A DNA stretch of 64,000 nucleotides from Burkholderiaceae bacterium (GCA_023954045.1 JAMLIR010000006.1:62001-126000), one strand, 5' to 3'; positions 8,571 to 17,606 are shown, numbered from the stretch's first letter. The notes: a model not told the origin generated them from the sequence alone. Program-made: numbers and translations.

Positions 8571-9608
8571 TCAGTACCTCCAGAAGAACCTGTCGTCGAT
8601 CTGCCCCGTGGCACTGAGGTACTTCAGCTGCTTCAGCCGGGTGAACGGCTTCGCCTCGAAGGTCGAGCGATCCATCCCGATGCGCGCGAACACGTCGTGA
8701 AGCTGCTGCGCGCCCTTGCGCGCATCCCAGGCGCAGCGGAAACCCGGCAACTGCGCGTGGATCTTCGCGAAGCTGACCCGGTAGCTGCGGTTGTCGCCGC
8801 CCGAGGCTCCGAAGCTCAGCTCGCAGCCCGGGAACACGTCGGCGACGATCTGCGCGATCTCGCGCACCTGGAAGTTGTCGGCGTCGTGGCCGACGTTGAA
8901 GATCTCGTTGTGGATCGCGTCCTGCGGCGCCTCGACCGTGCGCACGATCGCCTCGCAGATGTCGAGCACGTGGACGAGCGGCCGCCACGGCGTGCCGTCG
9001 CTCGTCATGACGATCCTGCCTGTCGTCGCGGCGAGCCCCGACAGGTTGTTCAGGACGATGTCGAAACGCATCCGGGGCGACGCACCGTAGGCGGTCGCGT
9101 TGCGCAGGAACGTCGGCGAGAAGTCCGACGTGGCCATCGCGGCGACGTCGCGCTCGACCAGCGTCTTGCACTTCGCATAGGCGGTCTGGGGGTTGGTCGG
9201 CGACGTCTCGGTCATCGGATCGGCCCCTTGCGCGAATCCGTAGACGCTGCACGACGACGTGTAGACGAAGCGCTTCGCGCCGGCCGCCTTCGCCAGCTCG
9301 GCAAGCCGGACCGAGGCCTCGTGGTTGATCTGGAAGGTCAGCTCGGGCTTGTTCTCGCCCAGGGGATCGTTCGAGAGCTCGGCGAGGTGAACCACGGCGT
9401 CGACGCCGCGCAGGTCTTCGGGGCCGATCTCGCGGATGTCCCGGTTGATGAAACGCGGGAACCCGGGGACCATGCCGCGATCGCTGAACAGCCAGCCGTC
9501 GCGGTAGTACCCGGTATCGAGACCGACGACGTCGTGCCCGCGTGCCTGGAGCATCGGCGCGAGCAGGCAGCCGATATAACCTTCGACTCCGGTAACCAGC
9601 AGTTTCAT
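8571..9608 (-). CDS. NAD-dependent epimerase/dehydratase (extended SDR)
   Basis: This is a 345-residue extended short-chain dehydrogenase acting on a nucleotide sugar. The nucleotide-binding TGVEGYIG (Gly7, Gly10, Gly13) is followed by Asp31, which favours NAD(H). The catalytic set is Ser118/Ser119 (YTSSCSVYG) with Tyr144-x3-Lys148 (AYAKCK). It is the last gene of the leftward sugar cluster, 36 bp after the SAF-domain oxidoreductase. It probably performs the 4-keto reduction, epimerisation or dehydration step of the branched sugar. It is not an obvious CDP-glucose 4,6-dehydratase, and the exact reaction cannot be assigned. Confidence 0.78.
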   Translation of the reverse strand: MKLLVTGVEGYIGCLLAPMLQARGHDVVGLDTGYYRDGWLFSDRGMVPGFPRFINRDIREIGPEDLRGVDAVVHLAELSNDPLGENKPELTFQINHEASVRLAELAKAAGAKRFVYTSSCSVYGFAQGADPMTETSPTNPQTAYAKCKTLVERDVAAMATSDFSPTFLRNATAYGASPRMRFDIVLNNLSGLAATTGRIVMTSDGTPWRPLVHVLDICEAIVRTVEAPQDAIHNEIFNVGHDADNFQVREIAQIVADVFPGCELSFGASGGDNRSYRVSFAKIHAQLPGFRCAWDARKGAQQLHDVFARIGMDRSTFEAKPFTRLKQLKYLSATGQIDDRFFWRY

Positions 9609-9644
9609 GTCTTCGTCTTTCCTTGCTTGTGATGGGGTAGCGAG

Positions 9645-10940
9645 TCAGGGTGAGAACCGTTCGAGCTGCTCGCGCCACAGCCGGTCGCATAGCCGGTCCG
9701 GCGGCAGGTCGACGTCCGCGAAGGTGAGCAACGCGTCCTTCGGCACATCGGAGCGCAGCGTGCAGCCCTCGGCCAGCCCGATCGGAAGGAGGCCTTCCGC
9801 GCGCGCCGTCGAGGCATTCTCGGCGAGCCCGTAGGTCATGTAGCCGCCCAGCCCGTCGATCCGCTGGCCGGCTTTCAGGTCGACCTTGGCGGCCGCGGCC
9901 ACTTCGACGCGCGGCCCGCCCAGCGGGGCAAGCGCGGCGTCGCCGAAGAGCACCGCGCGCGCGACCGTGTTCGGCACCTCGAAGTGGCAAAGGTGATACG
10001 GCGTGTAGAAGCAGTACAGCGGCCCGTCGCCGAGCTTGTAGAGGGCCAGGTAGTGCCGCTGCCGCGGGTGCTCGTGCGTGCCGAGCACGAACACGCCGGG
10101 GCCCGGCATCGCACCGACCACGTAATCGACAATGCCCGGACCGTCGAGCAGCGCCTCGATCGGGTAGCGATCCGCCACTTCCTGGATCGGGGTGCCCGCC
10201 GGCACGGTCGGGCCGAACATCCCGCGCCGGCCGACCCGCATGCCGGTGCCATTGGCGACGACCGCGTTCTCGAACGAGACCTTGGTGCCGTCGGCGAACG
10301 AGGTGACCATCGAAGGATTCTGCCCCCACTGGCGCGCGAACCCCTCCTGGGTCGTCGGGTTCCGGTAAGGATCGTGCAGCCCCTTGATGTTGCCGCAGAG
10401 CACCGGCCTGACCCCGATCCCGCGAACGAAGCGGTACAGGTTCATCATCACGCCCGGCTGGTCCCCGTCGGCGCTGGTGAGCACGACCCCGGCGCGATCG
10501 GCGTAGGTCTTCAGGATCGGGCCGACGGTACCGTCGAGTTCGGCATTCATCAGCACGACGTGCTTGCGATGCCCGATCGCCTCGAGCGTGACGCGCGCGG
10601 CATGCTCGACGGTGCCCGTCGCCTCGATGATCGCGTCGATGCCGCCGGCGCGGCATGGCAGCGACGCGTCCGCCGTGATTGCGGGCGTGCCCGCCTCGAT
10701 CGCGCGTTCGAGCTGGGCAACGGTCTCGACGACCTGGGCCCCCTCGACACCGGCTTCGCGCCAGGCCTGGCGAGCCCGGTCGGGCGTGCGGTTGGCGATC
10801 GCGACCAGCTGCATCCCCCGGACCGCGTTGCAGATCTGCAGCGCGATGCCACGCCCCATGAAGCCCGCGCCGACCAGCGCGACCCGGATCGGCCTGCCCT
10901 CCCCGTGGCGTCGCTGCAACGCGTCGTCGACGATGATCAT
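9645..10940 (-). CDS. NAD(P)-dependent oxidoreductase with C-terminal SAF domain
   Basis: This 431-residue protein has a homoserine-dehydrogenase-like Rossmann domain (VALVGAGFMGRGI near residue 20) and a C-terminal SAF-like region (about 345-420: VDLKAGQRIDGLGGYMTYG). Relatives in polysaccharide clusters are often mislabelled as FlgA because of the SAF domain. The ATG at 10940 overlaps the upstream stop in an ATGA junction, so it is translated together with the epimerase gene. A much longer in-frame extension was rejected for that reason. It probably oxidises or reduces an intermediate of the unusual sugar or its side chain. The substrate is unknown. Confidence 0.72.
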   Translation of the reverse strand: MIIVDDALQRRHGEGRPIRVALVGAGFMGRGIALQICNAVRGMQLVAIANRTPDRARQAWREAGVEGAQVVETVAQLERAIEAGTPAITADASLPCRAGGIDAIIEATGTVEHAARVTLEAIGHRKHVVLMNAELDGTVGPILKTYADRAGVVLTSADGDQPGVMMNLYRFVRGIGVRPVLCGNIKGLHDPYRNPTTQEGFARQWGQNPSMVTSFADGTKVSFENAVVANGTGMRVGRRGMFGPTVPAGTPIQEVADRYPIEALLDGPGIVDYVVGAMPGPGVFVLGTHEHPRQRHYLALYKLGDGPLYCFYTPYHLCHFEVPNTVARAVLFGDAALAPLGGPRVEVAAAAKVDLKAGQRIDGLGGYMTYGLAENASTARAEGLLPIGLAEGCTLRSDVPKDALLTFADVDLPPDRLCDRLWREQLERFSP

Positions 10941-11482
10941 CGCGGCACACCTTCGCGCACGAACGCCGGCCAGCTGCGGTCCTTGTCCGACATGCCGCGA
11001 ATCGGCACCGGCCAGCGTATGCCGAACGCCGGGTCGTCGTGCCGGGCGCCGCGCTCTGCGCCCGGCGCATAGAACTCGGAGACCTGGTAGAGGACCACCG
11101 CATCGTCGGTCAGCGCGACGAAACCGTGCGCGAACCCCCTGGGCACCAGCAACATCCGGCCGTTGGCTTCGCTGAGCTCGACGCCGATCCACTGGCAGTA
11201 GGTCGGCGACTCCGGCCGGATGTCGACGATCGCGTCCCAGATCGCCCCGCGCGCGCAGCGCACGAGCTTGTCCTCGCCGTGCGGCGCCGCCTGGAAGTGC
11301 ATGCCGCGCAGCGTGCCCGCGCGCCGCGTCAGCGACGTGTTCGACTGCACCATCCGCGCCGGCAGCCCGTGTTCGGCGAACTCCCTTTCGCAATAAGTGC
11401 GCGCGAAGTAGCCGCGCTCGTCCTCGCGACGCTCGACGTCGATGATCGTCGCGCCCTGCAGCGCCGTCGTCGTGAAGATCAC
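10937..11482 (-). CDS. rfbC: dTDP-4-dehydrorhamnose 3,5-epimerase-like cupin (RmlC family)
   Basis: This is a 181-residue RmlC-type cupin that epimerises C-3 and/or C-5 of a 4-keto-6-deoxy sugar nucleotide. Motifs are DERGYFARTY, the catalytic histidine in RGMHFQ (His62), the adjacent DKLVRC (Lys72) and the C-terminal EFYAPGAERGARHDDP (Tyr general acid region). The usual GIRWNDP is altered to GARHDDP. Translation begins at GTG 11482. The stop overlaps the ATG of the SAF oxidoreductase. It lies among CDP-sugar genes with no rmlA, rmlB or rmlD nearby, so a CDP-linked, C-methylated keto-sugar is a more likely substrate than dTDP-rhamnose. That inference rests on context only. Confidence 0.8.
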   Translation of the reverse strand: MIFTTTALQGATIIDVERREDERGYFARTYCEREFAEHGLPARMVQSNTSLTRRAGTLRGMHFQAAPHGEDKLVRCARGAIWDAIVDIRPESPTYCQWIGVELSEANGRMLLVPRGFAHGFVALTDDAVVLYQVSEFYAPGAERGARHDDPAFGIRWPVPIRGMSDKDRSWPAFVREGVPR

Positions 11483-11507
11483 CGGTTCCGCCTCCCGGTC
11501 GCCCTGC

Positions 11508-12281
11508 TCACCATTTCCGCCAGGGCGCCCTGCCCTCGCTCCACATCGATTCGAGCACCTGCTTGTCGCGCAGCGTGTCCATCGGCTGCCAGAAACCGTT
11601 GTGCCGGTACGCCGCCAACTGGCCGCTCGAAGCCAGCGTCTCCATCGGGCCCCGCTCCCAGACGGTGTCGTCGCCCTCGACCAGGTCGATCACTTCCTTC
11701 TCGAGCACGAAGAAGCCGCCGTTGACCCAGGCGCCGTCGCCGTCCGGCTTCTCCTTGAAGGTCGGCACCCTGACCTCGTCGGCGCGCATCGTGAACGCGC
11801 CGAAGCGGCCGGGAGGCTGCACCGCGGTCACCGTCGCCAGGGTCCGCTGCTCCCGGTGGAAAGCGATCAGTCGCGTGATGTCGACGTCGCTGACACCGTC
11901 GCCGTAGGTGCAGCAGAACGGCCCGTCGTCCAGGTACCGCGCGGCCCGCTTGATGCGCCCGCCGGTCATCGTGTCGAGCCCGGTGTCCACCAGCGTGACC
12001 CGCCACGGCTCGGTCGCGCTCCTCAGCAGCGTCGTGGTGCCCTCGCGCATGTCGAAGCGCACGTCGGCCGAGGCGAGCGCGTAATCGCGGAAGTACTCCT
12101 TGATCACGTGGCCCTTGTAGCCGCAGCAGATCACGAAGTCGGACAGGCCGTGCGCCATGTAGATCTTCATGATGTGCCAGAGGATCGGCCGCCCGCCGAT
12201 CTCGACCATCGGTTTCGGCCGGATCGCGCTCTCCTCGCTGATGCGCGTCCCGAAACCCCCCGCAAGAATCATTACCTGCAT
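11508..12281 (-). CDS. rfbF: Glucose-1-phosphate cytidylyltransferase
   Basis: This enzyme makes CDP-glucose from CTP and glucose-1-phosphate, the entry step to CDP-deoxysugars. At 257 residues it matches RfbF length. The nucleotide-binding signature [15 protein letters not shown] is followed by [19 protein letters not shown], with later [17 protein letters not shown] and [11 protein letters not shown] 12281 is fixed by the signature, because a longer frame upstream overlaps the PIG-L gene. The stop lies 25 bp before the epimerase. It belongs to the same leftward cluster as a second, more divergent nucleotidyltransferase at 13022-13798. Confidence in the reaction is high because the [10 protein letters not shown] context is characteristic. 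Confidence 0.9.
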   Translation of the reverse strand: MQVMILAGGFGTRISEESAIRPKPMVEIGGRPILWHIMKIYMAHGLSDFVICCGYKGHVIKEYFRDYALASADVRFDMREGTTTLLRSATEPWRVTLVDTGLDTMTGGRIKRAARYLDDGPFCCTYGDGVSDVDITRLIAFHREQRTLATVTAVQPPGRFGAFTMRADEVRVPTFKEKPDGDGAWVNGGFFVLEKEVIDLVEGDDTVWERGPMETLASSGQLAAYRHNGFWQPMDTLRDKQVLESMWSEGRAPWRKW

Positions 12282-12345
12282 CTGGCTGCTCTCTGTTGCC
12301 GATCGTTGGACAGTGTGGCCGGAATTCGCGCGAATGCGTCGCCGC

Positions 12346-13008
12346 TCATGCGCGTCCCCCGCAGACGAGCTTCCGCGCGACGAACGCTTCGGCGCATCCG
12401 TCCGGTGCGCGGCACTCCAGGCCGCGCAGGTGCATCGTCGCCGAGAAGGTCTCGGGCCGGTACCAGCCCTTCGCGTGCTGCGACGGGAAGTGCCGCGCCA
12501 GGTGCGCCAGCTTGCGCCGGGCCGTCGCCGCGGAAAGCGGCACGAAGAAATTCGGTTTGCCGAGGTCGCCCTCGTACTTGGGGATCTCGTACTCGAGGAC
12601 CAGGTGATCGCGGAACGTCTGCCAGGCCAGTTCGGCGACCAGGCGATGGTCCTGGTGGCGATCCTCCAGCACGTGGGTGAACACGACGTCCGGCGCCTGC
12701 GTCGACCCGAGTCCGGCGAACAGCGCCTTGAGCTCGCCGAAGTGCGCGGGGAAGTGCCCGTCCGGAACATCGTGCAGCACGATCGACTTGCTCGCCGCCC
12801 GGCGCAGGATCGCGGAGGCGCTGCGGCGGGCCTCGGCCGCGCGCCCGGAGGCCGCGCTGAGCACGACCCAGGTCACGTCGACCTGCCGGTACCGTCCGAG
12901 CCAGTCGATCAGCGTGCCGCCGCAGCCGATCTCGAGGTCGTCGCTGTGGGCCCCGATGCACAGCAGCCGCAGGGGTCGGTTTCCCGGGTCGACGTCGAAG
13001 CTCAGCAT
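12346..13008 (-). CDS. PIG-L/LmbE family deacetylase
   Basis: This 220-residue zinc-dependent N-deacetylase-like protein acts in the cytoplasm on amino-sugar or related amides. Signature residues are [16 protein letters not shown] (about 17-32, with the HxDD metal and base residues) and the second metal motif DRHQDHR. Family members deacetylate GlcNAc-type substrates. It lies between the two cytidylyltransferase homologues, 13 bp after one and 64 bp before the other. This suggests that an N-acylated intermediate is processed during synthesis of the CDP-sugar. The true substrate is not known. Confidence 0.8.
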   Translation of the reverse strand: MLSFDVDPGNRPLRLLCIGAHSDDLEIGCGGTLIDWLGRYRQVDVTWVVLSAASGRAAEARRSASAILRRAASKSIVLHDVPDGHFPAHFGELKALFAGLGSTQAPDVVFTHVLEDRHQDHRLVAELAWQTFRDHLVLEYEIPKYEGDLGKPNFFVPLSAATARRKLAHLARHFPSQHAKGWYRPETFSATMHLRGLECRAPDGCAEAFVARKLVCGGRA

Positions 13009-13021
13009 CGCCGCACCAATC

Positions 13022-13798
13022 TCAGCGCTGCCACAGCTTCCACGGACAATCGCCGCGGCCTTCCATGCGGTCGTAGGTGATCTTGTCCTTGAACGTGTCC
13101 ATCTGTTGCCAGAATCCGTCGTAGCGGTACACGCGCAGCTTGCGCCGGGCGATCAGCCGGTCGAACGGTTTCTCGACCAGTTCGTCGCCCTTCTCGATGT
13201 GGTCGAAGATCTCGCGCCGCATGCAGAAGAAGCCGCCATTGATCCACAATCCCATTTTGCGCAAGGGCCCGAATTCGGTGACGGTCCCGTTCTCGCTGCC
13301 GAGCACGCCGTGGAAGCTCGTGGCCGGCGGCACGGCCACGAAGCTCACGACCGCGTCGCTCGCCGCGAAGTCGGCGATCTGGCGATCGAGCGGCATGTCG
13401 GTCAGCGCATCGGCGTAGTTGGCGAGGAACGCGTCCTCGCCCTCCAGGTGCCGGCGAACCCGCATCAGCCGCTCGGCAATGCTCGAGTGCAGGCCGGTGT
13501 CGACGAACGTGATCCGCCAGTCCTCGATGTCGCTCGAGAGCAATTCGATCTTCCTGCCGCCTTCCGAGAGCACGAAATCGTTCGTCAGGCACTCGCGATA
13601 CTTGACGAAGTACTCGCGGATCATGTCCCCGCGATAGCCGAGGCAGAGGACGAAGTCCTTGTGCCCGAAGTGCGCGTAGTAGCGCATCAGGTGCCAGACG
13701 ATCGGCCGGCGGCCGATGTTCACAAGGGGCTTCGGGATCTCTTCGGAATGCTCGCGAAGGCGGGTCCCGAGTCCGCCGCAGAAGAGTACGACTTTCAT
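13022..13798 (-). CDS. Second glucose-1-phosphate cytidylyltransferase-like nucleotidyltransferase
   Basis: This 258-residue sugar-phosphate nucleotidyltransferase begins MKVVLFCGGLGTRLREHSEE and continues PKPLVNIGRRPIVWHLMRYY. It is the same family as the rfbF product at 11508-12281 but clearly diverged, for example FCGG in place of LAGG. The ATG at 13798 overlaps the stop of the DUF4910 gene (ATGA), so it is translationally coupled. Two such enzymes in one cluster imply either two activated sugars or specialisation for a modified sugar-1-phosphate. CTP specificity is inferred from similarity to RfbF rather than visible directly. Confidence 0.82.
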   Translation of the reverse strand: MKVVLFCGGLGTRLREHSEEIPKPLVNIGRRPIVWHLMRYYAHFGHKDFVLCLGYRGDMIREYFVKYRECLTNDFVLSEGGRKIELLSSDIEDWRITFVDTGLHSSIAERLMRVRRHLEGEDAFLANYADALTDMPLDRQIADFAASDAVVSFVAVPPATSFHGVLGSENGTVTEFGPLRKMGLWINGGFFCMRREIFDHIEKGDELVEKPFDRLIARRKLRVYRYDGFWQQMDTFKDKITYDRMEGRGDCPWKLWQR

Positions 13799-15162
13799 CG
13801 TGCGACTCCCGGGCCCGGCGCCCCGGCCTCCTCGAGGATTCTTGCCAACCCCGCCTCCTCCAGCGCCGTCGCTGCGCGATCGAGCAGCGAGAACTCGAGC
13901 CCCGAGCGTTCGGACATCGCCAGCAGGTCGTTGCTGCCGTCGGCCAGGCTCAGCACCCAGAGCAGCGCATGCTCGAACTCGCCTGGGCCTGCGCCGCCGA
14001 TGCTGCCGTACAGGCCGCGCTTGCCGAGGCGCGGCTCGCCCTTGGGACTCAGGTTCAGCAGTCGCCGGTTCGCATCGAGCACCGAGATCATCCGCGCCGC
14101 CGCGCGGATCGAGCCGGCCAGCTTTCCGGGAACGATCAGCGACAGGTCGTCCGCCGAGCTGTGGTACTCCGGATATCCGCCGTTCGACGAGCGGGTCAGT
14201 CGGCCGACCGGCAGGTCGAAACCCGGCGAGCAGAATTGGCGCTCGTCGTAGCCGTACGGCTCGAACGAGGTCACGATGCCACGATGGGGATCCTGCGACA
14301 GCACGAACGCGGCCGCACGGTCGGTGACGGTCGTTCCCCGGCGGCTTTGCTTGTACTTGAGCGGGCCGGCGTCGCCGAGCAACCCGATCACCAGCCCGGT
14401 GCGAAGGCGCGGCAACCGGTGCTCGTTGCGCGAGAGCCACGCCAGCGAGCCGATCGTTCCGGGCCCGAACACGAAACGCCACGTCAGCCGCGGGCGGTCC
14501 GCGCGCAGCGCGCGCGCCAGCGCCACTGCGACCGCAATGCCCGAGAGGTTGTCGTTGGCCAGCGAGGGGTGGCAGGTGTGCGTATAGACGATCGCTTCGC
14601 CGTCGGTGCTGCCCTGGATCACGGACTCCGCATACGTCAGGTGTCCCGGAGCGAGTTCGGAGTCGACGACGACGCGGTACGGGCCGGGACCGAGCGCCTG
14701 GCGGTCGCGATGCCTCAGGCAGAAGCCCCAGTTTTCGCGATAGTAGGTGGTCCGGTACGGAATCCAGTCCGGATGCTCGGGGATCGAGTGCAGGTGCGGC
14801 TGCAGCTCGTCGAGCGTCATCGTGCGATCGACCGGCACCGAATAGCCGACGACATGCAGGTTGTGCGCCTTGAAATCGACGATCCGCCGCCCCGACGCGT
14901 CGGCGATCCAGGCGTCGCGGATGTTCCACTCGCGCGGGATCTCCCAGTCGAACGCCGGCGTCCCCGACGGGACCTCGGTGCGCTCGAGCGGAATCTGCTC
15001 CTCGACGAGATCGAGCGTCCGGCGAACCCCGTTCCCGGTGATGCTGCGGCAGATCGGATAGAGCGCCGCCATCAGGCCGAGCGCCGCCTCGGCGGCCTCG
15101 CCGGATGCCGCTTCCTGCTGCAGCCCCTCCAGCACCATCGACTTTTCCGGCGCCAGGCTCAT
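13795..15162 (-). CDS. DUF4910 aminopeptidase-like zinc hydrolase
   Basis: This 455-residue protein belongs to the DUF4910/DUF2172 family, which has an M28-like zinc aminopeptidase fold with a C-terminal winged-helix-like region. Visible landmarks are the N-terminal LYPICRSITGNGVRRTL, a beta-rich insert, and the metal segment YTHTCHPSLANDNLSG (His198, Asp204). Family genes are commonly found in surface-polysaccharide clusters. They may hydrolyse an amide on a sugar or aminoacyl group rather than a peptide. Both ends overlap neighbours by ATGA: its start with the C-methyltransferase stop and its stop with the second cytidylyltransferase. This gives a tightly coupled three-gene unit. The biochemical role is unknown. 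Confidence 0.75.
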   Translation of the reverse strand: MSLAPEKSMVLEGLQQEAASGEAAEAALGLMAALYPICRSITGNGVRRTLDLVEEQIPLERTEVPSGTPAFDWEIPREWNIRDAWIADASGRRIVDFKAHNLHVVGYSVPVDRTMTLDELQPHLHSIPEHPDWIPYRTTYYRENWGFCLRHRDRQALGPGPYRVVVDSELAPGHLTYAESVIQGSTDGEAIVYTHTCHPSLANDNLSGIAVAVALARALRADRPRLTWRFVFGPGTIGSLAWLSRNEHRLPRLRTGLVIGLLGDAGPLKYKQSRRGTTVTDRAAAFVLSQDPHRGIVTSFEPYGYDERQFCSPGFDLPVGRLTRSSNGGYPEYHSSADDLSLIVPGKLAGSIRAAARMISVLDANRRLLNLSPKGEPRLGKRGLYGSIGGAGPGEFEHALLWVLSLADGSNDLLAMSERSGLEFSLLDRAATALEEAGLARILEEAGAPGPGVAR

Positions 15163-16445
15163 CGGGCAACCACCTGCGGCGCGTCGAAGACCTCGACCTC
15201 GGGGATCGGGACGACGAACTGCCCGCCCCATTCCGCGATCCATCCCGCAGCGCGCGAAATCTCGTCCCTGAGGTTCCAGGGCAGGATCAGCACGTAGTCG
15301 GGGCACGCCTGCCGGATGGCGTCCGGGGCGAGAATCGGGATTCTCGTGCCCGGCGTGTACTTGCCCTGCTTGTACGGGTTCGCGTCGACTGTGAAGTCGA
15401 GGAAGTCGGTGCGGATCCCGCAATAGTTCAGCAGCGTGTTGCCCTTGCCCGGCGCGCCGTAGCCGGCCACGCGCTTGCCGCGCCGCTTGGCGTCGATCAG
15501 GAACGACAGCAGCTTGCGCTTCGTCTCCTTGACCTGCTCCTCGAAGCCCCGATACCGGTCGAGCGACAGGAAGCCGTCCTCGACCTCGGTGCGCACCAGC
15601 GCGTGAACCCGCTCGCCGACCGGCAGCGCCGAATTGCCGGCGTGCCGCGCATAGATGCGCAACGAGCCCCCGTGCGTCGGCAGCTCCTCGACGTCGTAGA
15701 GCGTCAGCCCGTGGTGCGCGAACACCTTCTGGACCGTCACGAACGAGAAGTAGCTGAAGTGCTCGTGGTAGATCGTGTCGAACTGATTCCCGTTCATCAG
15801 CTGCCGCAGATGCGGGAACTCCATAGTGATCGTCCCGGTCGGCGCCAGCAGGCGCCTCATCCCGGCGACGAAGTCGTTCAGGTCCGGCACGTGCGCCAGC
15901 ACGTTGTTTCCGAGCAAGAGGTCGGCCTGGCCGTGCTGGTCGACGATGGTCTCTGCGGTGGCGCTCCCCAGGAAACGGACCTCGGTCGGGATGCCCTTGG
16001 CCACCGCGACCGAGGCGACGTTCGCAGCCGGCTCGATGCCCAGCACCGGAACGCCACGCGCGACGAAATGCTGCAGCAGGTAGCCGTCGTTGCTGGCGAT
16101 CTCCATCACCTTGCTCGAGGGCCCGAGGCCGAACCGCGCGATGGCCATCTCGGCGTAACGGCGCGCGTGCTCGACCCAGCTGCTCGAGTACGACGAGAAA
16201 TAGGCGTACTCGGTGAAGATGTTCTGCGGCGCCACGAACTCGCGCAGTTGCACCAGGAAGCATTGATCGCAGACGTAGGCGTGCAGCGGATAGAAGGGCT
16301 CCATCTCGTCGAGCTGGTCGGCCGCGACGTGCGTCTGGCACAGCGGCGACATGCCCAGGTCGACGAAGGTGTGCCGCAGCGCCGTGCCGCAGAAGCGACA
16401 GCCATAGACCCGACGGGCCGCTCCGGTGCCCTCGCGCGCCGACAT
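15159..16445 (-). CDS. SAM-dependent sugar C-methyltransferase with zinc domain (copy 2)
   Basis: This is a 428-residue paralogue of the protein at 4317-5615, with the same architecture. It has a zinc module (Cys16-x2-Cys19 and Cys59-x2-Cys62), a SAM-binding VMEIASNDGYLLQHF, YHEHFSYFS and a C-terminal GAPGKGNTLLNYCG. It should add a branching methyl to a keto-sugar nucleotide. ATG 16445 is preferred over GTG 16460 because GGAAGA lies about 8 bases upstream. The stop overlaps the DUF4910 start. It is the first gene of the leftward CDP-sugar cluster, after a 207-bp gap that should hold the promoter. Confidence 0.85.
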   Translation of the reverse strand: MSAREGTGAARRVYGCRFCGTALRHTFVDLGMSPLCQTHVAADQLDEMEPFYPLHAYVCDQCFLVQLREFVAPQNIFTEYAYFSSYSSSWVEHARRYAEMAIARFGLGPSSKVMEIASNDGYLLQHFVARGVPVLGIEPAANVASVAVAKGIPTEVRFLGSATAETIVDQHGQADLLLGNNVLAHVPDLNDFVAGMRRLLAPTGTITMEFPHLRQLMNGNQFDTIYHEHFSYFSFVTVQKVFAHHGLTLYDVEELPTHGGSLRIYARHAGNSALPVGERVHALVRTEVEDGFLSLDRYRGFEEQVKETKRKLLSFLIDAKRRGKRVAGYGAPGKGNTLLNYCGIRTDFLDFTVDANPYKQGKYTPGTRIPILAPDAIRQACPDYVLILPWNLRDEISRAAGWIAEWGGQFVVPIPEVEVFDAPQVVAR

Positions 16446-16652
16446 CGACGATTCTTCCACTACATTGCTCCTTCAAGCCCGCCGCCCCCCAAGGGCGGTC
16501 GGGGCAACAGAATCCACGCTCATCAAATTGTCTACGGACGATGCGAGACCGTCAGTGCCATTGGTCACCGGTGAGCCGCCGTCCGCGAATCGCCCTGCCC
16601 GTTGCGGGCGGCGAGGTCCGTGACACCGTGCGCGAACAGCCGGAGATTCAGC

Positions 16653-17465
16653 TCAGAACACGCTCTCGCGAACGAAGATCAGGTCGTCCGGCTTGACGGG
16701 GTCGTCGAGCTTCGGCTCGAGCACCTGCACGGTACGGCTGCCGAAGCGACGGTGCACGCGCACGCCCTTGTCGGTGCCCCGCAAGGTCAGGCCGCCGCCC
16801 TTCGCGATCGCCTGCGCGACCGTGATGCCGCGATCGAGCGGGTACATACCCGGCCGCTGAACCTGTCCGTAGACGTAGAACTGCGGAGCGCGGTCCACGA
16901 AGAGCACGTCGCCGGCCACCAGCGGCACGTCGCGCGAGAGGTCGCCGACCGTGAACATCTCGACCAGGTCGATCTCCATCCGCTGCATGCGACCACCACG
17001 CATCGTCATCAGGATCACCTGGTCGGCGCCGGTCGGCGTGACGCCGCCGGCCATCGACAGCACCTCGGACAGGCGCATTCCGGTGGTCTCGAGCGCATAC
17101 CGTCCCGGCTTGGCCACGTTGCCCAGCACCGACACCTGCTGGCTCCGGAACTGGGTGACGTTCAGCGTGACCTGCGGGTTCTTCAGGAAGTTGCCTTCGG
17201 TGAGCCGCTGCGCGATGAGGCGCTCGACCTCGGTCGGCGACATCCCGCCGATGCGGATCACCCCGATCAGGGGATAGGAGATCACACCGTTCTCGGACAC
17301 GCGCGCCTCGACGGTCAGGTCGGGCTGCTGGAAGACCTGGATGCGGACCACGTCGCCCGGGCCGAGCCGGTAATCGACCCGGCTGTCGGCCTGCGCCTGT
17401 GCCAGCGCGGTGAACAGCAGGGCCAGCGAAATCAGCAGGACGCGGAGCAGCGGTTTGACAAACAT
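16653..17465 (-). CDS. epsE: Polysaccharide export protein, EpsE/Wza family
   Basis: This is a 270-residue periplasmic or outer-membrane export protein for polysaccharide. A signal peptide (about residues 1-26, ending AQAQA) precedes the poly-export domain (YRLGPGDVVRIQVFQQPDL and VISYPLIG) and SLBB-type beta-grasp repeats. No lipobox cysteine is seen, unlike Wza. ATG 17465 is chosen because it places the signal peptide correctly; a GTG at 17513 would add 16 polar residues. It is followed upstream by the EpsL-like barrel gene on the same strand. The protein probably forms the outer-membrane exit with that barrel. Confidence 0.82.
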   Translation of the reverse strand: MFVKPLLRVLLISLALLFTALAQAQADSRVDYRLGPGDVVRIQVFQQPDLTVEARVSENGVISYPLIGVIRIGGMSPTEVERLIAQRLTEGNFLKNPQVTLNVTQFRSQQVSVLGNVAKPGRYALETTGMRLSEVLSMAGGVTPTGADQVILMTMRGGRMQRMEIDLVEMFTVGDLSRDVPLVAGDVLFVDRAPQFYVYGQVQRPGMYPLDRGITVAQAIAKGGGLTLRGTDKGVRVHRRFGSRTVQVLEPKLDDPVKPDDLIFVRESVF

Positions 17466-17606
17466 GGAGCTGGCGACCCAACTAGGTTGCGATACGCCGC
17501 ATGATAACGGCACCGACGGGCCCCGCTCGTGACCGAATGCTCGCAGCCCGGCCCGGGCCGGGGTACCCTAGCGCCGCGCTGGCCGGTCGCCGCGCCGACC
17601 AGCCGA

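Noticed and set aside
7004..8617. A 537-codon plus-strand frame opposite the LtaS-like gene
   Set aside because: It is composed of Arg, His and Gln runs typical of antisense frames, while the minus strand has metal-binding motifs and transmembrane helices.
11508..12770. A longer version of the cytidylyltransferase starting at 12770
   Set aside because: The extra N-terminal sequence is Arg/Ser/Thr-rich and overlaps the PIG-L gene. The enzyme signature begins at the ATG at 12281.
16446..16652. Possible small gene between the C-methyltransferase and the EpsE-like gene
   Set aside because: The only short frames here lack ribosome sites and similarity. The stretch is best read as the promoter region of the leftward sugar cluster.
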